A stretch of 40,167 nt of DNA from the NCBI GenBank assembly GCA_027364735.1, contig DAHXOT010000012.1, positions 1 through 40,167 on the forward strand. The letters run 5' to 3'. The DNA is from Hydrotalea sp. Its GTDB lineage: Bacteria > Bacteroidota > Bacteroidia > Chitinophagales > Chitinophagaceae. Below the pieces are notes generated by a model, which had not been told where the DNA came from, made no database searches, and saw only the letters and a program-made list of their open reading frames with translations. A program made the position numbers and the translations under genes. Position 1 is the first letter of the stretch; every line of letters starts with the position of its first letter. Below, one piece after another: positions 16,645 through 25,951 of the stretch.

Positions 16645-18888
16645 ATGGCTAAACAAATGGTATTTCGTTTTCTTTTTTCATGGATAACTATATTTTATTT
16701 CTTTTCAGTTGATGCCCAAATAAAATCTATTTCTAATAAAGTAGATTCTGTGTTAAGTTTAATGAGTATTGATGAAAAAGTTGGTCAACTAAATCAATAT
16801 TCCGGCGACTGGGATGAAGCTATAGGCCCTATTACTAAGGATGGCGATAAGCAAAATCAAATTAAAAAAGGACTGGTAGGGGCTATGCTAAATGTTAAAG
16901 GAGTTGCACATGCAAAACAATTGCAATTAATGGCTATGCAATCTCGCTTAAAAATTCCTTTACTTTTTGGACAAGATGTTATTCATGGGTATAAAACAAC
17001 ATTTCCTATTCCTTTAGCAGAGGCTGCATCATGGGATTTAGAGGCTATTGAGCTATCGGCTCGTATTGCTGCTACAGAAGCTGCTGCATCTGGTGTTCAA
17101 TGGACATTTGCACCAATGGTTGATATTGCTCGAGACCCACGTTGGGGTAGAGTGATGGAAGGTGCCGGTGAAGATACTTATTTGGGTTCTTTAATTGCAA
17201 AAGCAAGGGTAAAGGGTTTTCAAGGTAAAGGCTTGGGAAATATGGATGCCGTGATGGCTTGCGCTAAACATTATGCTGCTTATGGTGCAGCTATAGGTGG
17301 AAGAGATTATAATTCTGTTGACATGAGCGATAGAACTTTATGGGAAGTATATCTGCCTCCTTTTAAAGCCGCTTTAGATGCAGGTGCGACAACATTTATG
17401 ACCTCATTTAACGATTTAAACGGTATTCCTGCAACAGGAAATAAATATCTGTTAAGAACTATTTTAAAAGGTAAATGGAATTTTAAAGGTTTTGTAGTGA
17501 GTGATTGGGGAGCAGTTGGTGAGATGATTAATCATGGATTTGTAAAAAATAATACTGAAGCTGCTTTAGCTGCTATATATGCAGGTTGCGATATGGATAT
17601 GGAAAGCCGTAGCTACAAAAATCATTTATCGCAATTAGTAAAAGAGGGCAAACTGCCAATCGCTTTTGTTGATGAGGCAGTGAAAAGAATTCTTACTAAA
17701 AAGTTTGAATTGGGATTATTTGATAATCCATTTAAGTTTTTTGATGAGTTGAGAGAAAAAAACGAATTAAATAATGTTGAACATGCCAAAGCTGCTCGGG
17801 ATATTGCTAGAAAAAGCATTGTGTTATTAAAAAACGAAAATCAATTATTGCCTTTATCTCCATCACTTAAATCAATTGCAGTAATTGGGCCATTGGCAAA
17901 GGAAGTAAAACAAAATTTAGGATTTTGGTCAATAGAGTGGCCAAATGATTCTTCTTATATCACTTCTCAATGGCAGGGCATAAGCAACAAAATCAGTCGG
18001 AATACTAAATTATTGTATGCTAAAGGTGCAGGCATTACCGATACATCTCGTGCCGGTTTTGCAGAGGCAATTTTAACAGCAAAACAAGCAGATGTTGTAA
18101 TAATAACTGTTGGTGAAGCAAGAGATATGAGTGGCGAAGCTAAAAGTAGGTCTAACATTCATTTGCCGGGTGTTCAAGAAGAATTAATCAAAGCTGTTGC
18201 CGCAATTGGCAAACCAATTATCGTAATTATAAGTGCAGGAAGACCATTAATTTTTAATTGGACTACAGATCATATCCCCGCTATATTATATACTTGGTGG
18301 TTAGGAAGTGAAGCCGGAAATGCTATTGCAGATGTTATATTTGGCGATTATAATCCTTCGGGTAAATTACCAATGAGTTTTCCGATGGCAGAAGGTCAAA
18401 TTCCTATTTATTATAATCACTTTAATACTGGTCGCCCTGCCAATAATGATAGCGATCGGTTTTATCGTTCAGCATATATCGACTTATCAATTTATCCTAA
18501 ATATGAATTTGGTTACGGTTTAAGTTACACTACATTTAACTATTCTAACTTGCAATTGAGTAAACAAAAAATTAAAAAAGATGAAACAATTACCGTTTCA
18601 TTTAACATAACAAATACCGGAAAATATGCAGGTGAAGAAGTGGCTCAGTTGTATTTACGAGATAAATTTGCATCGGTTGTTAGGCCTGTAAAAGAATTAA
18701 AGAATTTTAGAAAAATTTTATTACAACCTGGTGAAACTAAAACTATTCATTTTATTATTGATAAAGAAAAATTATCGTTTTATAATGCACAAATGAAATG
18801 GGGTACAGAACCCGGCGAATTTGATATTATGGTGGGAACTTCATCCAAAAAAATTCTTCTACAAAAAAGTTTTACATTAATACAATAA
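16645..18888 (+). CDS. bglX: Periplasmic glycoside hydrolase family 3 beta-glucosidase-like enzyme
   Basis: 747 residues with a signal peptide (about 1-25, ending SVDAQ). The N-terminal GH3 TIM barrel has GQDVIHGYKTTFPIPLAEAA, FAPMVDIARDPRWGRVMEGAGED and ACAKHYAAYGA. The nucleophile Asp287 is in GFVVSDWGAV. An alpha/beta sandwich (about 390-600) contains the conserved VVIITVGEARDMSGEA. A fibronectin-III-like C-terminal domain (about 650-745) includes NTGKYAGEEVAQLYL. Length and layout match BglX. It removes terminal beta-linked sugars, most often glucose; linkage and sugar are not fixed by sequence. It is followed after 24 bases by a GH130 lipoprotein gene, so they probably form an operon. 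Confidence 0.92.
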   Translation: MAKQMVFRFLFSWITIFYFFSVDAQIKSISNKVDSVLSLMSIDEKVGQLNQYSGDWDEAIGPITKDGDKQNQIKKGLVGAMLNVKGVAHAKQLQLMAMQSRLKIPLLFGQDVIHGYKTTFPIPLAEAASWDLEAIELSARIAATEAAASGVQWTFAPMVDIARDPRWGRVMEGAGEDTYLGSLIAKARVKGFQGKGLGNMDAVMACAKHYAAYGAAIGGRDYNSVDMSDRTLWEVYLPPFKAALDAGATTFMTSFNDLNGIPATGNKYLLRTILKGKWNFKGFVVSDWGAVGEMINHGFVKNNTEAALAAIYAGCDMDMESRSYKNHLSQLVKEGKLPIAFVDEAVKRILTKKFELGLFDNPFKFFDELREKNELNNVEHAKAARDIARKSIVLLKNENQLLPLSPSLKSIAVIGPLAKEVKQNLGFWSIEWPNDSSYITSQWQGISNKISRNTKLLYAKGAGITDTSRAGFAEAILTAKQADVVIITVGEARDMSGEAKSRSNIHLPGVQEELIKAVAAIGKPIIVIISAGRPLIFNWTTDHIPAILYTWWLGSEAGNAIADVIFGDYNPSGKLPMSFPMAEGQIPIYYNHFNTGRPANNDSDRFYRSAYIDLSIYPKYEFGYGLSYTTFNYSNLQLSKQKIKKDETITVSFNITNTGKYAGEEVAQLYLRDKFASVVRPVKELKNFRKILLQPGETKTIHFIIDKEKLSFYNAQMKWGTEPGEFDIMVGTSSKKILLQKSFTLIQ

Positions 18889-18912
18889 ATAGCATCAAAA
18901 CTTCAACTTCAT

Positions 18913-20094
18913 ATGAAATATTCTTCCATCTTTATTTTTAGTTTAATTATTGTAGTTTCTTGCCATAATAATTCTACTACAGCTTCTCATAACTATACTA
19001 CTGTTATAAAAGATTCGACTGATAATACAGATTGGGCTTTATTGCCTTTTGTAAAAATAGATTCTGTTAATCCTATTATGGCACCGGGCACAAATAGTTT
19101 CATTGATCCTATTTTAAATAAATCTGTTTTATGGGAGCAAAAAGATGTATTTAACCCTGCAATAGTGGTAAAAGACAATAAAGTATATATGCTTTATAGA
19201 GCCCAGGATAAAATTGGTAAACCAGATGGTACATCGAGAATAGGATTGGCAATAAGTGAAGATGGAATTCATTTTAAAAGAATGAATGCTCCGGTTTTAT
19301 ATCCTGACAATGATGTGTATAAAAAATTAGAATGGCAAGGTGGCTGCGAAGATCCGAGAGTAGTTGAAGATGATAAAGGAAAATATTACATGACTTACAC
19401 GGCGTTTGATGGAGATAGTGCCAGATTAATGATTGCTACTTCAAAAGACTTATTGCATTGGAAAAAAGAAGGACATGTATTTGCTTCGGCTTTTAACGGA
19501 AAATATGTAAATACTTGGACAAAATCGGGGTCTATTGTTTGTAAATACGAAGATGGTAAAGCAGTTGCAACTAAAATTAATCATAAATATTGGATGTATT
19601 GGGGCGATTGTTTTATTTGGTCTGCCACTTCGGATGATTTAATTCATTGGACTCCTGTAGAAATGACTAATGATGAAAAGCCAATAGTAGAACTAAAAAG
19701 TCATGCAGTGGCTATGCCACATTTAAAAATTGTTATTCCCACTCGCAATAAAAAATTCGATTCGGATTTGGTAGAACCTGGTCCGCCGGCTATGCTTACC
19801 GATAAAGGAATTTTATTAATTTATAATAGCAGAAATGTTCCTTCTATTGGCGATAGTTTATTGGCCGAAGGTACTTATGCGGCAGCTCAAGTTTTATTGG
19901 ACAAAAATGATCCTACAAAAATTCTGCATCGTATGAATACTTATTTTATAAAGCCGGATAAAAAATACGAGTATAGTGGACAAGTAAATAATGTTTGTTT
20001 TATAGAAGGGTTAGCATTCTTTAAAAACAAATATTATTTATATTATGGAACTGCCGATTCTAAAATTGCAGTAGCAGTTAAAGAATCGAAGTAA
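18913..20094 (+). CDS. Glycoside hydrolase family 130 lipoprotein
   Basis: 393 residues. The N-terminus has a lipobox ending VVSC with Cys17, so the protein is anchored outside the cytoplasm. A five-bladed beta-propeller typical of GH43/GH130 follows. FNPAIVVKDNKVYMLYRAQD, SRIGLAISEDGIHF and especially GGCEDPRV (catalytic Asp148) point to GH130. GH130 includes cytoplasmic mannoside phosphorylases and exported inverting mannosidases described from Bacteroides. Export here favours a hydrolase, because phosphorylases work in the phosphate-rich cytoplasm, but this is inference. Located 24 bases after the GH3 gene; the pair may trim beta-linked manno- or gluco-oligosaccharides in the periplasm. 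No SusC/SusD pair is nearby. Confidence 0.84.
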   Translation: MKYSSIFIFSLIIVVSCHNNSTTASHNYTTVIKDSTDNTDWALLPFVKIDSVNPIMAPGTNSFIDPILNKSVLWEQKDVFNPAIVVKDNKVYMLYRAQDKIGKPDGTSRIGLAISEDGIHFKRMNAPVLYPDNDVYKKLEWQGGCEDPRVVEDDKGKYYMTYTAFDGDSARLMIATSKDLLHWKKEGHVFASAFNGKYVNTWTKSGSIVCKYEDGKAVATKINHKYWMYWGDCFIWSATSDDLIHWTPVEMTNDEKPIVELKSHAVAMPHLKIVIPTRNKKFDSDLVEPGPPAMLTDKGILLIYNSRNVPSIGDSLLAEGTYAAAQVLLDKNDPTKILHRMNTYFIKPDKKYEYSGQVNNVCFIEGLAFFKNKYYLYYGTADSKIAVAVKESK

Positions 20095-20111
20095 ACAATA
20101 TGTAGAAAAAA

Positions 20112-21239
20112 TTATACTTGTGTTTGTACAATATCTTTAATTAACAAATCAATTCTTTCTTCGGTTATACCGGGCATACAAATTAAATGAGAATTGCCAT
20201 TGGCAGAAGCTAATTGCCATTTTACAATTAATTCTTTTTTTATTTCAGAAAATATAACAGTAATAGCATTGTTGTTTCTCCATGCCTGTAAGCCAATTTT
20301 ATTTAATTGTTCAACAGCATAATTCGCAACTTGTAAACATTTTTCTGTTCTGTTTTTAAAGCCTTCTATGCCATATCTTTTTATGGCATACCAAAGAAAT
20401 AAAGGGGTTATTCCATTGCGAGAACCGGAAATTGTAGTATCTGATGTGCCTATATAAGCAACAGAATTGGCAATTCTATCGCGATGCGATTTTTTAGCTA
20501 AAACTATACCGCTGGGAATAGGCGACCCAATAAATTTATGCCCGCTTACTGCAATGCTATCTACGCCATCGGCAAAATCGAATGCGGGTTTAGGGTGTAT
20601 AAAAGGAATATAAGCACCCGATAATGCTGCATCGGCATGAATGTAGTTATGATGAATTGCGAGATCTTTAAAAATATCTTTAATTTTTTTTACATCATCT
20701 CTAGCTTCGGTCATTGTAGTACCAATATTGGCAAATACAACAACAGGCATATTTCTGTTCATGCGAATGGTATCGTGCAAATCGCTATAATCTATTTCAC
20801 CATTTTTTTGTGTTCTAATGGCAATATTAGGCATATCGAGCAAGTGTAAATTTTTTTGAACACTATAGTGGGTACTTTCGGAATAATATACCATTGCTTT
20901 AGGAAATAATTCACGAGCAAGGTATAAGCCGTACATATTTCCTTCAGAGCCGCCATTAGTAATGTAACCCCACCACTCATTTTTTTCAGCCCTAAATAAA
21001 TCGGCAAAAAAATTAAGTACTTCTCTTTCCATTTCTCTGGTGCCAATGGCGTAAGTAGAGTCGATAAACGGATCGCCAATATTATTTACAGGATATTGTA
21101 AAAAGCGAAATAATTCAGAATAATCGAAATCCATTGCAACCGGATAACCTAATACAGTTGCAGTTTTTGATTGAATTTTTTCATATAATTTTTCTAATTC
21201 TTCTGAAGCATCTTTAGTTAGCAATTTTGCGTATTGCAT
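20112..21239 (-). CDS. PLP-dependent histidine-decarboxylase-like enzyme
   Basis: 375 residues, group II amino-acid decarboxylase fold. The PLP lysine is Lys235 in AVSGHKFIGSPIPSG. Asp203 (HADAALSG) pairs with the pyridine nitrogen, and His124 (ESTHYSV) stacks on the ring. TNGGSEGNMYGLYLAR and NIGTTMTEARDD complete the pattern. The length and the GHKxIGxPxPxG motif resemble the bacterial PLP histidine decarboxylase of Morganella and also plant serine decarboxylases, so histidine is likely but not certain. Cytoplasmic. It lies 5 bases downstream of the P5C dehydrogenase gene and is probably co-transcribed. No amino-acid/amine antiporter gene is adjacent, unlike acid-resistance decarboxylase operons. 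Confidence 0.84.
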   Translation of the reverse strand: MQYAKLLTKDASEELEKLYEKIQSKTATVLGYPVAMDFDYSELFRFLQYPVNNIGDPFIDSTYAIGTREMEREVLNFFADLFRAEKNEWWGYITNGGSEGNMYGLYLARELFPKAMVYYSESTHYSVQKNLHLLDMPNIAIRTQKNGEIDYSDLHDTIRMNRNMPVVVFANIGTTMTEARDDVKKIKDIFKDLAIHHNYIHADAALSGAYIPFIHPKPAFDFADGVDSIAVSGHKFIGSPIPSGIVLAKKSHRDRIANSVAYIGTSDTTISGSRNGITPLFLWYAIKRYGIEGFKNRTEKCLQVANYAVEQLNKIGLQAWRNNNAITVIFSEIKKELIVKWQLASANGNSHLICMPGITEERIDLLIKDIVQTQV

Positions 21240-21244
21240 GGTAT

Positions 21245-22876
21245 TTATTTTTCTTGCATAAACGGATACGTATAATCTGTTGGAGGGTTGAATGTTTCTT
21301 TAATACTTCTTGCACTTAGCCAACGATATAAATTTAATTGGCTACCTGCTTTATCGTTTGTGCCACTGGCTCTTGCACCGCCAAATGGTTGCTGACCAAC
21401 AACTGCTCCGGTTGGTTTATCGTTAATATAAAAATTGCCTGCTGCATTGCGTAATTTATTAGTGGCTAACTCAATTGCAGCTTTATCTTGTGCAATAATA
21501 CAGCCTGTTAGTGCATAAGGCGAAGTATTGTCTAATAAGGTTAGTGTTTCTTCAAACTTATTTTCATTGTAAACATAGATGGTTAAAACCGGACCAAATA
21601 TTTCTTCACACATGGTTGTGTAATTGGGTATTTTAGCTTCTATAACTGTTGGCTGAATGAAATAACCTACTGATTTATCGCAATTGCCTCCAACTAAAAT
21701 ATCCGAATCGTTACTGAGTTTAGCGTTATCAATATATTGCTTTATTTTATCAAAGCTTTTTTCATCAATTACTGCATTGATAAAATTGCTAAAATCTTCC
21801 GGTGTACCCATTTTAAAACTATTTACACCATCAACAAGTTTTTGTTTAATAACATTGGCAAGGTTAGATGGAATATATGCTCTTGAAGCAGCAGAACATT
21901 TTTGTCCTTGATATTCAAATGCACCACGAAGTAAAGCAGTTGCTGCAATAGCTGCATCAGCAGAAGCATGTATCATTACAAAATCTTTTCCTCCTGTTTC
22001 GCCTACAATTCTTGGGTATGATTTGTAGTTGGCAATATTTTTACCAATGGTTTCCCACATATAATTAAAAACACCGGTTGAACCCGTAAAATGAACGCCT
22101 GCAAATTCTTTATGGCTAAAGCATATTTTTCCTATGGTTGGGCCATCAACATAAATTAAATTAATAACACCATCTGGTAGGCCTGCTTCTTTTAAAATTT
22201 TCATAAACATTTGTGCCGAATAAATTTGTGTATGTGCAGGTTTCCAAATAACTACATTGCCACACAAAGCAGCACTGGTAGGCAAATTGCCGCCAATTGC
22301 GGTAAAATTAAAAGGTGTAATAGCCAATACAAAACCTTCAAGTGGCCTATATTCCATTCTGTTATGAATTCCGGCAGAGCTAATGGGTTGTTGTTGATAT
22401 ATTTCACTTAAAAAATGAACATTAAATCTTAAAAAATCTATTAGTTCGCAAGCACTATCTATCTCGGCCTGATAGGCATTTTTGCTTTGTCCTAACATGG
22501 TTGTAGCATTCATGTAGCTACGGTATTTGGTAGAAATTAAATCGGCAGCTTTTAAAAAAATGGCAGCTCTTGTTTCCCAATTCATGGCAGCCCATTTTTC
22601 TTTTGCCGCTAATGCTGCATCAATGGCTTGATGAACATGTGATTGATCTCCTTCATAAAAATAGCCTAATACATGCTGCTTTTCATGTGGCGGATGTATG
22701 GCCATTTTCTTATCAGTTCTTACTTCCAGATTGCCTATATACATGGGAATATCCAATTCTTTACTTTTTAATTCGGCTAAGGTTTTCTTTAGCATTGCTC
22801 TTTCGGCACTTCCTACTGTATAATTTAAAACCGGCTCATTAACCGGCATTGGGTAAGAAAAATATCCTAAACTCAT
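21245..22876 (-). CDS. pruA: L-glutamate gamma-semialdehyde (P5C) dehydrogenase
   Basis: 543 residues of the aldehyde dehydrogenase superfamily. The catalytic cysteine is in YQGQKCSAASRAY and the general-base glutamate in RIVGETGGKDF. The NAD-binding FTGSTGVFNYMW and the late GPVLTIYVYNE motifs are present. The length and the N-terminal segment (VLNYTVGSAERAMLKKTL) match the stand-alone delta-1-pyrroline-5-carboxylate dehydrogenase type rather than shorter aldehyde dehydrogenases. The enzyme oxidises glutamate semialdehyde from proline or ornithine to glutamate with NAD. No proline dehydrogenase gene is adjacent. First gene of a pair with the decarboxylase. Confidence 0.92.
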   Translation of the reverse strand: MSLGYFSYPMPVNEPVLNYTVGSAERAMLKKTLAELKSKELDIPMYIGNLEVRTDKKMAIHPPHEKQHVLGYFYEGDQSHVHQAIDAALAAKEKWAAMNWETRAAIFLKAADLISTKYRSYMNATTMLGQSKNAYQAEIDSACELIDFLRFNVHFLSEIYQQQPISSAGIHNRMEYRPLEGFVLAITPFNFTAIGGNLPTSAALCGNVVIWKPAHTQIYSAQMFMKILKEAGLPDGVINLIYVDGPTIGKICFSHKEFAGVHFTGSTGVFNYMWETIGKNIANYKSYPRIVGETGGKDFVMIHASADAAIAATALLRGAFEYQGQKCSAASRAYIPSNLANVIKQKLVDGVNSFKMGTPEDFSNFINAVIDEKSFDKIKQYIDNAKLSNDSDILVGGNCDKSVGYFIQPTVIEAKIPNYTTMCEEIFGPVLTIYVYNENKFEETLTLLDNTSPYALTGCIIAQDKAAIELATNKLRNAAGNFYINDKPTGAVVGQQPFGGARASGTNDKAGSQLNLYRWLSARSIKETFNPPTDYTYPFMQEK

Positions 22877-22957
22877 GGTGTTTTAATTTGGTGCAAGATA
22901 ATGTAATACCGAATTATTTACAGAGATTTGAATCACAATATTATAGTATGTTGGTTT

Positions 22958-23947
22958 ATGGTTTACTTTTTTCAATTTAGTTGGACAATAATTTTAAAGG
23001 CATTATACATTATTTCTGCACGAAAAAAGGAGAAGGCTTGGGCTATTACTTATTTAAAAAATTTACAGCATCAATACCAAGCTCAATTAGATGGTTTTAC
23101 TTTTTATAAAATTGTAGATAGTTATGCCATATTTACTCCTGTAATTTGCGATGCATTTAGCTTGTTGAATGCAAGAAAAACCAATCGCAATGAAAGAATA
23201 AGAATATTGCATTATTTTATATGTAGTTCTATTTTTGATAATTTTATTGATTGGAATTTATTGGGTGAAGAAGAGTTGTATAAAATTTCTTTTCAGCCCG
23301 AAACGTATGCTGCACAATCAATAAGCGAAAAATTATTTATTGGATCTCATTTATTTTTAAAAAGTTGTGTAAAAAAAACAAACGAGTATATTGAAGTTAC
23401 CCATAAATTGTTCGATATACAACAACAATCTGCACAACAGTTTAATGCCAATATATCGGAAAAAGAGATAGAAAGCATTACCCTTAAAAAGGGTGGGTTT
23501 TCTTTATTGTTGTGTAGTTTTTATTTCGATAGAGAAGCTTCTGTACTCGAAAAAAATTGTTGGTATGCTTTGGGCGAAATTATTCAGCTTACTAACGATT
23601 TATACGATATTTATAAAGATTTACAGAATGGTTCACATACCTTAGCCACTCGAATGAAAAATATTTTTGTTTTTGAAGTTTATTTCAAAAATTTAATCAA
23701 TCAATTCATGCAAGTAGTGCAAAATTTTGCAAAACCCAGCAAAAAAAAAATCCAATTTGCTGTTTCTATGGCTGGCGTAAGTGCTTTTGGGTTAATAGCC
23801 ATTAATCAATTAAAAAACTATAAAAATGATGAAAATGGCAGTGTAGATATAAAAAGGTTAAATAGAAAAGATATAATTGTTGATATGGAAAAACTTCCAA
23901 ACATTATTAAGTGGCTTTATTTTGTGTATAAATACGGTAAACAATAA
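22958..23947 (+). CDS. Class I isoprenoid-synthase-fold protein of unknown product
   Basis: 329 residues from the ATG at 22958; the frame extends to a TTG at 22928 but the ATG is preferred. The sequence is almost all helix. It shows remnants of the two metal-binding motifs of class I prenyl/terpene synthases: DNFID (94-98) in place of the first DDxxD, and NDLYDIYKD (213-221), which resembles the second motif. KKGGFSLLLC (178-187) resembles the K(T/G)G substrate segment between them. It therefore probably binds Mg and a prenyl diphosphate, but the product is unknown. An N-terminal hydrophobic stretch (1-20) may attach it to the membrane. It reads into the GlmU-like and tpiA genes. Confidence 0.72.
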   Translation: MVYFFQFSWTIILKALYIISARKKEKAWAITYLKNLQHQYQAQLDGFTFYKIVDSYAIFTPVICDAFSLLNARKTNRNERIRILHYFICSSIFDNFIDWNLLGEEELYKISFQPETYAAQSISEKLFIGSHLFLKSCVKKTNEYIEVTHKLFDIQQQSAQQFNANISEKEIESITLKKGGFSLLLCSFYFDREASVLEKNCWYALGEIIQLTNDLYDIYKDLQNGSHTLATRMKNIFVFEVYFKNLINQFMQVVQNFAKPSKKKIQFAVSMAGVSAFGLIAINQLKNYKNDENGSVDIKRLNRKDIIVDMEKLPNIIKWLYFVYKYGKQ

Positions 23948-23956
23948 TTTGTTACT

Positions 23957-25108
23957 ATGGCTATAGTTTTATTCGATAATCAGTATAGAAAAAAGTTATA
24001 TCCTTTTACTGCAACAAAAGCTGTTGCAGATTTGCGTTTGGGCATTTTTACAATTAAAGAACGATGGGAGAAATTAACTAATCAAAAAGTTTTTATACAA
24101 ACTGAAAATTACTTGCAAGGGTTGTATGAAAAAATTTCGGAGAATGATTTGCTTTGGGTTGATGCCACTGTTTTGCCAGACGAAAATTTGCTAAGTGCTT
24201 TGTTTAATTTAGAAGTGGATAGTGCTTTAGTAAATGATGATGGTTTAATTGCAATTAGAAAAATAAGTAAATGTGAAAATCTTTTTCAATCATTCAAAAA
24301 AGCTACATCAATACATATTAAACGATTAGATTTTGCATGGCAATTATTTCAATGGAACGATGAATGGCTAAGAAAAGATTTTCTTAATATTATCCAAAAC
24401 AGAGTATCTCAAAAAATTTCTTCAACAAATTTTATTCAATCGCCACAAAATATTTTTATTGAAGAAGGAGCTGTGGTTGAATATGCATTTATTAATGCCA
24501 ATGATGGCCCGGTTTATATTGGAAAAAACGCAGTTGTTTCTGAAGGTGCAATGATTCGCGGTCCATTTGCTTTATTAGAGAATGCGTTGGTTAAAATGGG
24601 TGCAAAAATTGTGGGAGCAACAACTATTGGTCCAGCTTGTACAGTTTGCGGTGAAATTAAAAACAGCATTTTATTTGGTTACAGTAACAAGGGGCATGAT
24701 GGATATTTGGGCGATAGTGTAATAGGCGAGTGGTGTAATGTAGGTGCCGGTACTAGTAATAGTAACGTAAAAAATTCTGCCGGTACTATTAAAATGTGGA
24801 ATGCATTTGATAAAAATTTTTATGAAGTAGGAAATAAAGCCGGCGTTTTAGTTGGCGATTATTCTCGATTCTCCATTAATTCATCTATTAATACGGGAAG
24901 CTTTGTAGGAGTGGCTTGTAGTATTTTCGGGAATGGGTTATTGCCTAAAGTAATGAATGATTTTACTTGGGGAACATCAGATGAATATGAATTTGATAAA
25001 GCCATTAGAGATATTAGTAATTGGAAAAAAATAAAACATCAACAACTAAACGATGTGGAAATTGACATATTGCGATATATCTTTGCGGCGAAATTTCCTC
25101 TCGTCTGA
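23957..25108 (+). CDS. GlmU-family sugar nucleotidyltransferase-like protein
   Basis: 383 residues. The N-terminus MAIVLFDNQYRKKLYPFTATKAVADLR replaces the classical nucleotidyltransferase loop, as in the GlmU-like group of Bacteroidota. From about 165 on it is a left-handed parallel beta-helix of hexapeptide repeats (VYIGKNAVVSEGAMIRGPFA, AKIVGATTIGPACTVCGEIK, GEWCNVGAGTSNSNVKN), like the acetyltransferase domain of GlmU. The true reaction is unknown; a role in sugar-1-phosphate activation for cell-envelope polymers is inferred. It starts 9 bases after the isoprenoid-fold gene and is followed after 75 bases by tpiA. Confidence 0.82.
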   Translation: MAIVLFDNQYRKKLYPFTATKAVADLRLGIFTIKERWEKLTNQKVFIQTENYLQGLYEKISENDLLWVDATVLPDENLLSALFNLEVDSALVNDDGLIAIRKISKCENLFQSFKKATSIHIKRLDFAWQLFQWNDEWLRKDFLNIIQNRVSQKISSTNFIQSPQNIFIEEGAVVEYAFINANDGPVYIGKNAVVSEGAMIRGPFALLENALVKMGAKIVGATTIGPACTVCGEIKNSILFGYSNKGHDGYLGDSVIGEWCNVGAGTSNSNVKNSAGTIKMWNAFDKNFYEVGNKAGVLVGDYSRFSINSSINTGSFVGVACSIFGNGLLPKVMNDFTWGTSDEYEFDKAIRDISNWKKIKHQQLNDVEIDILRYIFAAKFPLV

Positions 25109-25189
25109 AGGAAATAATGAAGTTTTTCAAACAACTATTGTATAATAAAAAAATTCTCACCCTTTTAGGGTTGAGGTAAATGAATGATC

Positions 25190-25951
25190 ATGAGAAAGCA
25201 AATAGCAGCAGCAAACTGGAAAATGAATTTAACTTTACAACAAGGAGAGCAGTTAATAAACGATATTTTGGCATTGCCACATGAGCTAAAAGAGAATCAA
25301 CAAGCTGTATTTGCAGTACCATTTCCTTATTTACAAATGGCACAGCAAAAGTTAGGCAATAAGCAACAAGTATTTGTTGCTGCACAAAACGTTTATAATA
25401 AAAAAAGCGGAGCATTTACCGGCGAGGTAAGTGTAGATATGTTACAGTCATTAGAAATTCAAATGGTTGTTTTAGGCCATAGCGAGCGTAGAGAATATTT
25501 TAACGAAACCAATCAATTCTTGGCAGAAAAAGTAAATATCTGTTTAGACAATAATATTACACCAATTTTTTGTTGTGGTGAAGCGTTAAATATTCGAGAA
25601 GCCAATACTCAGAATGATTTTGTTGGGCAACAATTAGCAGAATCTTTGTTTCATTTATCTGCCGATCAAATTAAAAAAGTAGTTATTGCCTATGAGCCAA
25701 TTTGGGCAATAGGTACCGGAAAAACTGCAACAAGCGAGCAAGCACAAGAAATGCATGCGTTTATACGTTCGGTATTTGCAACAAAGTATGGAAATGAAGT
25801 TGCCAATGCTATTTCTATTTTATACGGAGGAAGTGTAAAAGGCAATAATGCAAAAGAATTGTTTGCACAACCCGATGTAGATGGAGGATTGGTAGGTGGT
25901 GCTTCGTTAAATGCCCAAGAATTTGTAGCAATTATTAATGCACTAAAATAA
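25190..25951 (+). CDS. tpiA: Triose-phosphate isomerase
   Basis: 253 residues from the second ATG (25190), which gives the standard start MRKQIAAANWKMN; an ATG at 25184 adds only two residues. All hallmark sites are present: Asn/Lys in NWKMN, His in VLGHSERREY, the catalytic Glu in AYEPIWAIGTGKTA (with loop 6) and the phosphate loop LYGGSVKGNN and GGLVGGASL. It interconverts dihydroxyacetone phosphate and glyceraldehyde 3-phosphate in glycolysis. A small hairpin (CTCACCC / GGGTTGAG, 25156-25175) lies just upstream and has no T-run. The stop codon directly abuts the ATG of the next gene. Confidence 0.97.
   Translation: MRKQIAAANWKMNLTLQQGEQLINDILALPHELKENQQAVFAVPFPYLQMAQQKLGNKQQVFVAAQNVYNKKSGAFTGEVSVDMLQSLEIQMVVLGHSERREYFNETNQFLAEKVNICLDNNITPIFCCGEALNIREANTQNDFVGQQLAESLFHLSADQIKKVVIAYEPIWAIGTGKTATSEQAQEMHAFIRSVFATKYGNEVANAISILYGGSVKGNNAKELFAQPDVDGGLVGGASLNAQEFVAIINALK

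Noticed and set aside
25156-25175. Hairpin before tpiA considered as a terminator or riboswitch
   Set aside because: Stem of seven base pairs with a bulge, no T-run, no recognisable riboswitch core.
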